Shown here: in pieces, positions 1 to 6,195 of the stretch | How positions within the stretch are numbered: the first letter of the stretch is position 1 | How the letters are laid out: each line of letters opens with the position of its first letter | Source: Chloroflexota bacterium | Lineage (GTDB): Bacteria > Chloroflexota > UBA11872 | Assembly (NCBI GenBank): GCA_028875175.1 | Contig: JAPPFO010000161.1 | Coordinates: forward strand, 1 to 7,968 | Direction of reading: 5' to 3' | Length of the DNA: 7,968 nt | The notes under the pieces: model-generated | What the model saw: the letters and a program-made list of their open reading frames with translations, nothing else | Told to the model about the DNA's origin: nothing | Databases searched by the model: none | Made by a program: the position numbers and the translations under genes

Positions 1-1
1 G

Positions 2-112
2 GCGCAGCCGGTTCCGCCTGCCGCGCCAGCCCCGGCGCCAACAGCCGCGCCGACGCCGGCGGCGCCGCCCGAACCCACGCCAGTCACCACGCCGGTGCCC
101 GTGAGTTCGATC
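2..112 (+). repeat. Pro/Ala/Thr-rich linker coding region
   Basis: In the frame of the hydrolase this stretch encodes almost only Pro, Ala, Thr and Val, with irregular AP, TP and PAP units. At DNA level it is a run of gcc, gcg, ccg and acg codons. Such linkers join a membrane anchor or signal peptide to an extracellular catalytic domain. The repeat is imperfect, with no fixed unit length. Confidence 0.6.
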
Positions 113-1198
113 CCCGGACCGCGGACGCTCCCGCGCGGGCTGACCGGCTACGGCATCCAGGGTGAGTTCCGCCGTCCCGACGATGGCCGGCTGGCAGACC
201 TGGTGACCGGCGCCGGACTCAACTGGGTCAAGCAGCAGATTCCCTGGGAAGAGGTCGAAAACCGCCCTGGCGTCTTCAACTGGGGCCCCACGGACCGCTA
301 CGTGAACACAATGAACGGCCGAGGCCTGAACGTCATGCTGAGCATTGTGAAGGCGCCGGACTTCTATAAGGCCGAAGAACGCAAGAAGGGCACGGGACAC
401 GGGCGTCCTGCCGACCCGACAACATTGCGTGATTTCATGCGCGAGGTTGCAGCTCGCTACAAGGGCCGGGTCCACGCCTACGAGATCTGGAATGAGGAAA
501 ACCTGGAGGTCGAGTGGGGGACGTTCTCGAACGCCTCGTACGGGCAGTTCGTGGAATTGCTGAAGAACGGCTACCTGGGTATCAAGGAGTCGGATCCCGA
601 CGCCATCGTGATCCTTGGCGCACCCACGCCGACCGGCGTACTCAGCGACACCATCGCCATCGATGACGCTGTCTATCTGCAGCGTGTCTTCGACCACAAC
701 AACGGCGAGGTATTCAATTACTTCGAGGCGCTTGGCGTGCATCCAAACGGCGGGCCCAATGCTCCGGACGACCGACAGGGTGCTGCGCATCACAGCAACG
801 CCACCTGCAACGGCGGCTGGTCAACGCATCCGAGCTTCTTCTTTGACCGCTACAAAGAGCTGTACAACATGATGGTGGCTCGAGGGCATCCGGAGAAGAC
901 GGTGTGGTTCACAGAGTTCGGCTGGGCCACGGTTCATGGCCGGGACGGTCCGCCGGCACCGGCGGGTGGTTTCGAGTACGCGGGCTGCAATTCCGAGGCC
1001 AATCAGGCGGACTTCATCGTTCGCTCGTTCGCCAAGGTTCGAGCTGAGAGCCCGTACGTGACGCACATGATCATCTGGAATTTGAACTTCCAGCAGGTGG
1101 TGCCAAACACCGACGAGAAGTGGGCGTTCGGCATCCTGCGCTCCGATCTGTCGCCGCGACCGGCGTATGACGCTGTCAAGGCGATGCCCAAGCCCTAG
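2..1198 (+). CDS. Secreted-type clan GH-A glycoside hydrolase (cellulase/GH39-like), 5' partial
   Basis: This reading frame is open from base 2, so the gene starts left of the window; the GTG at 95 is probably internal. The first 30-odd residues are a Pro/Ala/Thr-rich low-complexity linker, typical of exported proteins whose signal peptide or anchor lies further upstream. A (beta/alpha)8 clan GH-A domain follows. Counting from the GTG at 95, it shows GLNWVKQQIPW (41-51), then IWNEEN (131-136) with Glu134 as likely acid/base, and WFTEFGW (271-277) with Glu274 as likely nucleophile. The spacing and the Asn-Glu pair fit retaining GH-A enzymes. The domain has only two cysteines (238 and 298), which could form a disulfide outside the cytoplasm. 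The substrate is unknown; beta-linked plant or microbial polysaccharide is a guess. The family could be GH39, GH5 or an unassigned GH-A group. A strong hairpin follows the stop codon. Confidence 0.85.
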   Translation, partial: AQPVPPAAPAPAPTAAPTPAAPPEPTPVTTPVPVSSIPGPRTLPRGLTGYGIQGEFRRPDDGRLADLVTGAGLNWVKQQIPWEEVENRPGVFNWGPTDRYVNTMNGRGLNVMLSIVKAPDFYKAEERKKGTGHGRPADPTTLRDFMREVAARYKGRVHAYEIWNEENLEVEWGTFSNASYGQFVELLKNGYLGIKESDPDAIVILGAPTPTGVLSDTIAIDDAVYLQRVFDHNNGEVFNYFEALGVHPNGGPNAPDDRQGAAHHSNATCNGGWSTHPSFFFDRYKELYNMMVARGHPEKTVWFTEFGWATVHGRDGPPAPAGGFEYAGCNSEANQADFIVRSFAKVRAESPYVTHMIIWNLNFQQVVPNTDEKWAFGILRSDLSPRPAYDAVKAMPKP

Positions 1199-1210
1199 AC
1201 GGACGATTCG

Positions 1211-1249
1211 AGGGACCAGGCCCGGGCGAACGTCCCGGGCCTGGTCCCT
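1211..1249 (+). terminator. Perfect 16-bp inverted repeat, probable transcription terminator
   Basis: The left arm at 1211-1226 (agggaccaggcccggg) is exactly complementary to the right arm at 1234-1249, with a 7-nt loop (cgaacgt). The stem begins 12 nt after the stop codon of the hydrolase and lies 44 nt before the rsmI start. Twelve of the sixteen pairs are G:C, so the RNA hairpin would be very stable. No T-tract follows (ggctgtagggg), so it is not a textbook intrinsic terminator. In high-G+C bacteria hairpins without a U-tail can still stop RNA polymerase or protect a 3' end. Because it is symmetric it could act in either direction. Confidence 0.65.
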
Positions 1250-1281
1250 GGCTGTAGGGGCCCGGAACCGGCAGCGCTACG

Positions 1282-1287
1282 TAGACT
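1282..1287 (+). promoter_or_regulatory. Possible -10 element (TAGACT) for a leaderless rsmI transcript
   Basis: TAGACT fits the TANNNT pattern of bacterial -10 elements and ends 6 nt before the rsmI ATG. That spacing would give a transcript starting at or next to the start codon. No Shine-Dalgarno sequence precedes this ATG, and the element lies just after the hairpin, where a new operon promoter is expected. No convincing -35 hexamer is visible, and a six-base match is weak evidence. Confidence 0.2.
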
Positions 1288-1293
1288 CGCCAC

Positions 1294-2139
1294 ATGGGCA
1301 CGCTTTTTGTTGTCGGCACGCCAATCGGCAATCTTGAAGACCTGACCTTGAGGGCGGCGCGAGTGCTGCGCACCGTTGACGTCGTCGTGGCTGAGGACGC
1401 ACAACGCGCCCGCAAGTTGCTGGGGCACGTGGGTTGTAACCCGAAGGTCATCACCTACCGCGAGGACAGTCCGGAGAGTCGCGAGGACGCCGTCATCGAA
1501 CGGCTGCGGGGGGGCGACGTGGCGCTGATTGTGGACGCGGGAACGCCCGGCGTCTCAGATCCCGGGCCTGATCTGCTGGCACGCGTGCGAGCCGAAGGGC
1601 TGCCCATCGTCCCCATTCCGGGACCTTCGGCGCTGACGACGGCGCTGTCCGTGGTGTCGTTTGCCCGCCAACCTGTGGCCTTCCTGGCGTTTCTGCCGGA
1701 GCGGCGAGTTCGGCGCGAGCGCCTGGTGCGCCGCGACGCCGACACGGCGCGAACGCTGGTGATCTACCTGCCGCCGCACGGTGCGGCGGAGCGCCTGGCC
1801 GAACTGGAGGCATGGCTGGGCGATGTGCCGGCGGCGCTGTGCCGTGAACTCACCAAGCTGCACGAGGAAATCCTGGAGTCCACGCTGGCCGACATTGCGA
1901 ACCACGTGGCGGTGGTTGGCGCGCGCGGCGAGCTGACCGTGGTGGTGGACGTTGGCGGCGTGACAGAATCGCCCGAGGTCGACCGGGCGACGGTGGAGGA
2001 GCAGTTGCGAAGCCACCTGGAAGCCGGCATTCGCCCGGCGAAAGCGGCCGGGGCCGTAGCGCGGGCGCTGGAACTGCCGCGGGACGATGTCTACCGAATC
2101 GCGAGGGAGTTGCGCGAACCGCCCCGCGGCAGCGCGTAG
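1294..2139 (+). CDS. rsmI: 16S rRNA (cytidine(1402)-2'-O)-methyltransferase RsmI
   Basis: The 281-residue product matches the usual RsmI length of about 280. RsmI uses S-adenosylmethionine to 2'-O-methylate C1402 in the decoding centre of 16S rRNA and acts on the 30S subunit in the cytoplasm. The tetrapyrrole-methylase-type fold shows its marks in order: VVGTPIGNLEDLT (6-18), AEDAQRARKLL (33-43), DAGTPGVSDPG (81-91, family consensus DAGTPLISDPG), PIPGPSA (107-113), FLPERR (133-138) and CRELTKLHEE (183-192). The last 45 residues resemble the small helical C-terminal RsmI domain. The ATG sits directly at the conserved N-terminus (MGTLFVVGTPIGNL), so the start is well supported although no Shine-Dalgarno is present. 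It is the first gene after the hairpin and probably heads the operon; metG follows 37 nt downstream. Confidence 0.95.
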   Translation: MGTLFVVGTPIGNLEDLTLRAARVLRTVDVVVAEDAQRARKLLGHVGCNPKVITYREDSPESREDAVIERLRGGDVALIVDAGTPGVSDPGPDLLARVRAEGLPIVPIPGPSALTTALSVVSFARQPVAFLAFLPERRVRRERLVRRDADTARTLVIYLPPHGAAERLAELEAWLGDVPAALCRELTKLHEEILESTLADIANHVAVVGARGELTVVVDVGGVTESPEVDRATVEEQLRSHLEAGIRPAKAAGAVARALELPRDDVYRIARELREPPRGSA

Positions 2140-2176
2140 AATCGCGCGCTGCACACCCTTGCCCACTGATCGCGTT

Positions 2177-3700
2177 GTGTCCCGCTACTACTTGACTACT
2201 GCCATCCCTTACCCCAGCGGCGAGCCGCACGTGGGGCACTCGTTCGAGATGATCACGGCCGATGCCATGGCGCGCTACCGGCGGCTGCGCGGGCAGGACG
2301 TGTTCTTCCTGGGCGGTCTGGACGAGAACAGCCAGCGCGTCAGCCGTTCGGCCCAGGAGGAGGGGATCGACACCCAGACGTATGTGGATCAGGCGGCGGT
2401 GCGCTTCCAGACCGCCTGGGACGTGGTGGGGGTGCAGTTTGACGACTTCGTGCGCACGACCGAACCGCGGCACTTGCAGACCGTGCAGGCGTTCTACAAC
2501 CGCGTGTACGAGAACGGCGACATCTACAAGGGCCGATATGAGGGCTGGTATTGCGTGCGCTGCGAGGCCTTCTACGGCGACGAGGAACTGGTGGACGGCT
2601 GTTGCCCGACGCACCGGGTGCCGCCCGAGTGGGTGGAAGAGGACAACTACTTTTTCGCTCTGTCGCGGTACCAGGAGCCGCTGCTTGAGCTCTACGAGCA
2701 GCGCCCGGACTTCGTCTGGCCGGAATCGCGGCGGAACGAGATGTTGGGATTCCTGCGCCAGGGCCTGAAGGACTTCAGCATCTCGCGGGCCGGGGGCACA
2801 TGGGGACTGCCACTGCCCAATGATCCCGACCACGTCATTTACGTCTGGTTTGACGCGCTGATCAACTACATCACGGGGATTGGATTCGGTCAGCCGGGAG
2901 GTGACGACCTCTTTGAGCAGCGCTGGCCGGCGGACGTGCATGTGGTGGGCAAGGACATCGTGCGCTTTCACGCGATCTACTGGCCCGCCATGCTGATGGC
3001 GGCGGGGATCGAGGTGCCGCGGCAGGTCTGTGTGCATGGGTGGGTGAACTTTGCCGGTGAGGAGCTGAGCCAGAGCGGCGGCCACGTGGTGCGACCGGCC
3101 GAAGTCGTGGAGCGGTTCGGCACGGACGCGCTGCGCTACTTCCTGCTGCGCGAGGTTGCCTACGAGCGCGACGGCGACTTCACCTGGGAAGGCATGGCGC
3201 GCCGCTACCAGCACGACCTGGGCAACGACCTCGGCAACCTGGTGCTGCGCAGCACCTCCATGCTGCATCGCTACTTCGGCGGGGTGGTCCCTGAACTCGC
3301 CGACCTGACGACGCAGGAATCCGAGCTGCGTGGCGCGGAGCAAACGGCGTGGGAAATGGCCGCGCAGCAGTTTGAAAACTGGCGCTTCCACCTGGCCCTG
3401 GCCGCCGTGTGGCGCTACATCACCGCAACGAATCAGTACATCGAACGGACCGAACCCTGGCGGCTGGCGCGCGACGACGCCCAGCGCCCGCGCTTGCAAA
3501 CGGTGCTGGCCACGCTGATGGACGCGCTGCCGCGGATTGCGACGATGATCCGTCCCGCGATGCCGGAAACGTCCGATCGGATCGAGGCCCAACTGGGAAT
3601 CGCCGGGCGGTCGGCGGCCTGGGGCGATGACGCCGGCGTGATCAGAGCCGGCCAGCACGTCCCCGGCGGTCCGCCGCTGTTCCCGCGCCTGGACGGATAG
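2177..3700 (+). CDS. metG: Methionyl-tRNA synthetase with degenerate KMSKS motif
   Basis: The 507-residue product is a class I aminoacyl-tRNA synthetase charging tRNA-Met in the cytoplasm. I choose the GTG at 2177 (MSRYYLTTAIPYPSG) because the family begins there; a start at 2087 would add 30 unlike residues inside rsmI. Visible motifs are HVGH (18-21, the HIGH signature), a Cys/His knuckle region with Cys126, Cys129, Cys142, Cys143 and His146, GLKDFSISR (196-204), YVWFDALINY (222-231) and GKDIVRFHAIYW (258-269). By alignment to the E. coli enzyme, Ala9, Tyr12, Trp224, His265 and Trp269 form the methionine pocket, while Asn354, Arg358 and Trp428 match the anticodon-reading Asn391, Arg395 and Trp461. 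The second signature is abnormal: the family's KMSKS is ELSQS at 296-300. The length fits enzymes without the C-terminal dimerisation domain. No Shine-Dalgarno is seen. Confidence 0.93.
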   Translation: MSRYYLTTAIPYPSGEPHVGHSFEMITADAMARYRRLRGQDVFFLGGLDENSQRVSRSAQEEGIDTQTYVDQAAVRFQTAWDVVGVQFDDFVRTTEPRHLQTVQAFYNRVYENGDIYKGRYEGWYCVRCEAFYGDEELVDGCCPTHRVPPEWVEEDNYFFALSRYQEPLLELYEQRPDFVWPESRRNEMLGFLRQGLKDFSISRAGGTWGLPLPNDPDHVIYVWFDALINYITGIGFGQPGGDDLFEQRWPADVHVVGKDIVRFHAIYWPAMLMAAGIEVPRQVCVHGWVNFAGEELSQSGGHVVRPAEVVERFGTDALRYFLLREVAYERDGDFTWEGMARRYQHDLGNDLGNLVLRSTSMLHRYFGGVVPELADLTTQESELRGAEQTAWEMAAQQFENWRFHLALAAVWRYITATNQYIERTEPWRLARDDAQRPRLQTVLATLMDALPRIATMIRPAMPETSDRIEAQLGIAGRSAAWGDDAGVIRAGQHVPGGPPLFPRLDG

Positions 3701-3705
3701 TCCGC

Positions 3706-4476
3706 CTGTTCGACAGTCACGCGCATCTGGCCGATCCGGGGTTTGCCGACGACCTCGACGACGTGCGCCAGCGCGCCGCAGCCAACGGCGTGGACGAGGC
3801 GTTGGTGGTGGCGACCGACCTGCCTACGAGCGCGCGGGCGATCGCCATGAGCCAGGAGTTTCCTGGCTGGTACGCCACGGTCGGCGTGCATCCGCATGAC
3901 TGCGGAGGCTTCAACACGACGACGGTTGCGGCGCTCCGCGAGCTGGCCGGCAACCGCTGCGTGCGGGCCATCGGCGAGAGCGGCCTGGATTTCTACCGCG
4001 ACCATCAGCCGCGAGAGCTTCAGGAGCGCGCGTTCCGCGCCCACTGCCGGCTGGCCGCCGATCTGGATCTGCCGATCGTGATCCATCAGCGCGACAGCCT
4101 GGACGCGGTGGAAGGCGTGCTGCGGGAGGAGCTGGGGGCCGCCGGCGGGGTGATGCATAGCTTTACGGGACCGCCGGCGTCCGTGCCGCGGTTCGTGGAC
4201 CTGGGGATGCACATCTCGGTCTCCGGGATCGTCACGTTCAAGCGCGCGGACGAGGTGCGGGCGACGGCGGCGGCCGTTCCAGACGATCGGCTGCTGATCG
4301 AGACCGACGCGCCGTACCTGGCGCCGACGCCGATGCGTGGGCGCCGCAACGAGCCGGCCTACCTGGCGCATACCGCCGCCATGGTCGCCTCGGTGCGAAA
4401 TGTCTCGGTATCCTCGCTGCGCGCAACCACGACGCGAAACGCACGAGAGCTTTTTCGGTGCGCTCCCACGCCGTGA
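3706..4476 (+). CDS. tatD: TatD family metal-dependent hydrolase, non-standard start
   Basis: This is a TIM-barrel amidohydrolase-type protein; family members are metal-dependent DNases (TatD, YcfH, YabD). Numbered from the CTG at 3706, the metal ligands are visible: HAH (His5, His7), AIGESGLDFYRD with Glu91, PIVIHQRDS with His127, MHSFTG with His151, and the signature ETDAPYLAPTPMRGRRNEP with Asp201. The length of 256 residues is normal. The start is uncertain. The first ATG/GTG/TTG is the GTG at 3763, which would delete HAH and kill the metal site. Between the in-frame TGA at 3628 and HAH there is no standard start. CTG at 3706 gives a family-like N-terminus and lies 8 nt after a weak purine-rich ggacgga; ATA at 3697 or GTC at 3700 are alternatives. 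The gene follows metG by 5 nt, an arrangement also seen in Bacillus (metS-yabD). Confidence 0.88.
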   Translation: MFDSHAHLADPGFADDLDDVRQRAAANGVDEALVVATDLPTSARAIAMSQEFPGWYATVGVHPHDCGGFNTTTVAALRELAGNRCVRAIGESGLDFYRDHQPRELQERAFRAHCRLAADLDLPIVIHQRDSLDAVEGVLREELGAAGGVMHSFTGPPASVPRFVDLGMHISVSGIVTFKRADEVRATAAAVPDDRLLIETDAPYLAPTPMRGRRNEPAYLAHTAAMVASVRNVSVSSLRATTTRNARELFRCAPTP

Positions 4477-5468
4477 CGGGTCGGCGGTCGCCGCGGGACC
4501 TCTCGCAGATCCTGGCCCCGGTACAGATCGGGCAAGCACACGTCGAGGCGGAGTTGGACCGCTGCGTGGCGGACAGCCAGCTCCCGCTGCTGCAGACCGT
4601 GCTGGCCTCGGTCCTGGGTGGCCAAGGGAAGCGCCTGCGGCCGGCGATCGCGCTCCTGATCGGGCAGGCCTACGGCGTCGATCAGGCTGACGTCGTGCTG
4701 CTGGCGGCGGGGACGGAGGTTCTGCACAGCGCCACGCTGGTTCACGACGACATCGTGGATGAGGCGGACTCGCGCCGCGGCCAGCCATCGGTTCACGCGG
4801 CCTGGTCCGCAAAGGTCGCGGTCCTGGCGGGCGACTATCTCTTCGCCAGCGCGGCGGACCTGGTGGCCCGGCTGAACCGCCCGAAGATCGTGCGGCAATT
4901 CGCCGACACGATTCACGTCATGTCGCGCAGCGAGTTCGTGTTCCCGAGTTTCAACGGCGATCCCGATGCGACGCGTCAGCAGTACCTGGAGAAGATCGGC
5001 GGCAAGACCGCCGCGCTGATCGCCCTGGCCTGCGACGCGACCGGGGTGCTGGCCGACGCGCCGGACGACGAGGCGCAGGCGCTGCACGACTTCGGGTGGT
5101 CGCTGGGCATGGCGTTTCAAGTCACGGATGACGTGCTGGACATTGCGGGCGTATCCCAGGAGACCGGCAAGCCGGTGGGCGGCGATCTGCGGGCCGGGTT
5201 GCTCACTTTGCCGGTCGTCGAATACCTGGATGCGGTCGACGAGCCAACGCCCGTGATGCGGCGGCTGGCCGAGGGCGAAGGCCTGTCGGAGGCCGAGTCC
5301 GCGGAGGCCATCGCCACGTTGCGGGATTCGGGCGCGGTGGACGCGGCGCGCGCGGTGGCCGAGGAGTTTGCCGACCAGGCGCGCTCGGCCCTGGGGCGCC
5401 TGCCGGTCCATCCGGGATTCGATGCCCTTGGCGATCTCGTCACGTACGCGACGGATCGGCATTCCTAG
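4473..5468 (+). CDS. Long-chain trans-polyprenyl diphosphate synthase
   Basis: This 331-residue enzyme belongs to the trans-isoprenyl diphosphate synthases, which extend allylic diphosphates with isopentenyl diphosphate. Numbered from the GTG at 4473 it shows GQGKRLRP (50-57), the first aspartate-rich motif in LVHDDIVDEADSRRG (Asp92, Asp93, Asp96) and the second in QVTDDVLDIAG (Asp219, Asp220, Asp223), followed by GKPVGGDLRAG. The residues four and five places before the first Asp motif are Thr and Ala, small side chains that favour long products. Chain length cannot be read from sequence; hepta- to nonaprenyl is likely. The adjacent menG suggests that it makes the menaquinone side chain. The chosen GTG overlaps the tatD stop as GTGA, suggesting translational coupling. 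The GTG at 4458, five codons upstream, is the alternative start. Confidence 0.92.
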   Translation: MTGRRSPRDLSQILAPVQIGQAHVEAELDRCVADSQLPLLQTVLASVLGGQGKRLRPAIALLIGQAYGVDQADVVLLAAGTEVLHSATLVHDDIVDEADSRRGQPSVHAAWSAKVAVLAGDYLFASAADLVARLNRPKIVRQFADTIHVMSRSEFVFPSFNGDPDATRQQYLEKIGGKTAALIALACDATGVLADAPDDEAQALHDFGWSLGMAFQVTDDVLDIAGVSQETGKPVGGDLRAGLLTLPVVEYLDAVDEPTPVMRRLAEGEGLSEAESAEAIATLRDSGAVDAARAVAEEFADQARSALGRLPVHPGFDALGDLVTYATDRHS

Positions 5469-5485
5469 GTTCGCCGGCGGCCGCC

Positions 5486-6193
5486 GTGCCTGAGCGCAAG
5501 GCCGCCTGGGTGCGGCCGATGTTCGAGGCGATCGCGCCTCGCTATGACCTGCTCAACTTCCTGATCAGCTTCGGAATGCATCACGGGTGGCGTCGACGCG
5601 CGGTGCGCGAGACGCTGCGGCATGAGCCGCGCGTGGTGCTGGACATGGGAACGGGGACGGGCGACCTGGCGCTGGCGCTGCTGCGCGGGGGAGGCGGCGG
5701 GCCAGCGGTCGTGGGCCTCGATTTCGCGGGAAGCATGCTCACGATCGCCAGGCGACGCGCCCAGGCGGCCCGGGCCGGCGAGCGCGCGCGGTTCGTGATG
5801 GGCGATGCGCTGCGCCCGCCGCTGGCGGATGGGTCCGTGGACGCGGTGGTGAGCGGGTTTCTGCTACGGAATGTTGACGGGTTGCCGGAGGTCTTTGCGG
5901 CCATGGCGCAGGTGCTGCGGCCCGGTGGCCGGCTGGTGATCCTGGAAATGACGCCGATGCGCAGCCGGCTGCTGCGCCCCTTCTTTCGCCTGTACTTCAA
6001 TCGCTGGGTCCCGATGCTGGGACGCGTGGTGAGCCGCCATGCCAGCGCCTATACATGGCTTCCGCAGTCGGTTGACGAATTCATCAGTGCGGAGGCGCTG
6101 GCCAGTCTGATCGCGGCGGCCGGGTTTCGCGACGTGCGCGTGCGTCGACTTGGGCTTGGCAGCGTGGCCCTGCACACGGCGACCCGGGCGTAG
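5486..6193 (+). CDS. menG: Demethylmenaquinone methyltransferase (UbiE/MenG family)
   Basis: The 235-residue product is a class I SAM-dependent methyltransferase, which C-methylates the demethylmenaquinone ring as the last step of menaquinone synthesis. Family marks are clear: MFEAIAPRYDLLNFLISFG (12-30), the SAM-binding VLDMGTGTGDLA (51-62), GLDFAGSML (77-85), the acidic GDALRPPLADGSVDAVVSG (106-124) followed by FLLRNV (125-130), LRPGGRLVILE (145-155) and AYTWLPQSVDEF (188-199). UbiE of ubiquinone producers is the same family; menaquinone is favoured by the neighbouring polyprenyl synthase and by the absence of ubi genes in view. The start is the GTG at 5486, 17 nt after the previous stop, with no clear Shine-Dalgarno. 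A Gly-rich loop (GGGGG, 68-72) is a local codon run. It acts at the cytoplasmic face of the membrane. Confidence 0.93.
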   Translation: MPERKAAWVRPMFEAIAPRYDLLNFLISFGMHHGWRRRAVRETLRHEPRVVLDMGTGTGDLALALLRGGGGGPAVVGLDFAGSMLTIARRRAQAARAGERARFVMGDALRPPLADGSVDAVVSGFLLRNVDGLPEVFAAMAQVLRPGGRLVILEMTPMRSRLLRPFFRLYFNRWVPMLGRVVSRHASAYTWLPQSVDEFISAEALASLIAAAGFRDVRVRRLGLGSVALHTATRA

Positions 6194-6195
6194 CT

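Noticed and set aside
2137..2142. TAGAAT at the rsmI stop as a -10 promoter element for metG
   Set aside because: It fits TANNNT but has no -35 partner at proper spacing, and the stop codon itself supplies half the match.
2087..2176. An upstream GTG-type start for metG inside rsmI
   Set aside because: The extra 30 residues match nothing in the family, while the GTG at 2177 starts exactly at the conserved N-terminus.
1850..3658. A 602-codon open frame on the minus strand opposite metG
   Set aside because: It lies antisense to rsmI and metG, whose products show every family motif. Its translation is rich in Arg, Ala, Pro and His with no recognisable domain, as expected of an antisense frame in high-G+C DNA.
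3691..3703. Small inverted repeat ggac-ggata-gtcc at the metG stop
   Set aside because: Four pairs are expected by chance in this composition. It is worth noting only because it sits next to the unusual tatD start.
4441..4461. T-tract (ttttt) near the end of tatD with flanking gcac/gtgc, as a possible terminator
   Set aside because: The stem is only four pairs, it lies inside coding sequence, and the next gene overlaps tatD.
3433..4812. A 459-codon minus-strand open frame spanning metG, tatD and the polyprenyl synthase
   Set aside because: It crosses three well-supported plus-strand genes and has the composition of a high-G+C antisense frame.
4359..5462. A 367-codon open frame on the minus strand opposite the polyprenyl synthase
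   Set aside because: It mirrors the plus-strand gene, which has both Asp-rich motifs. The minus translation is Arg/Gln/His-rich without known motifs.
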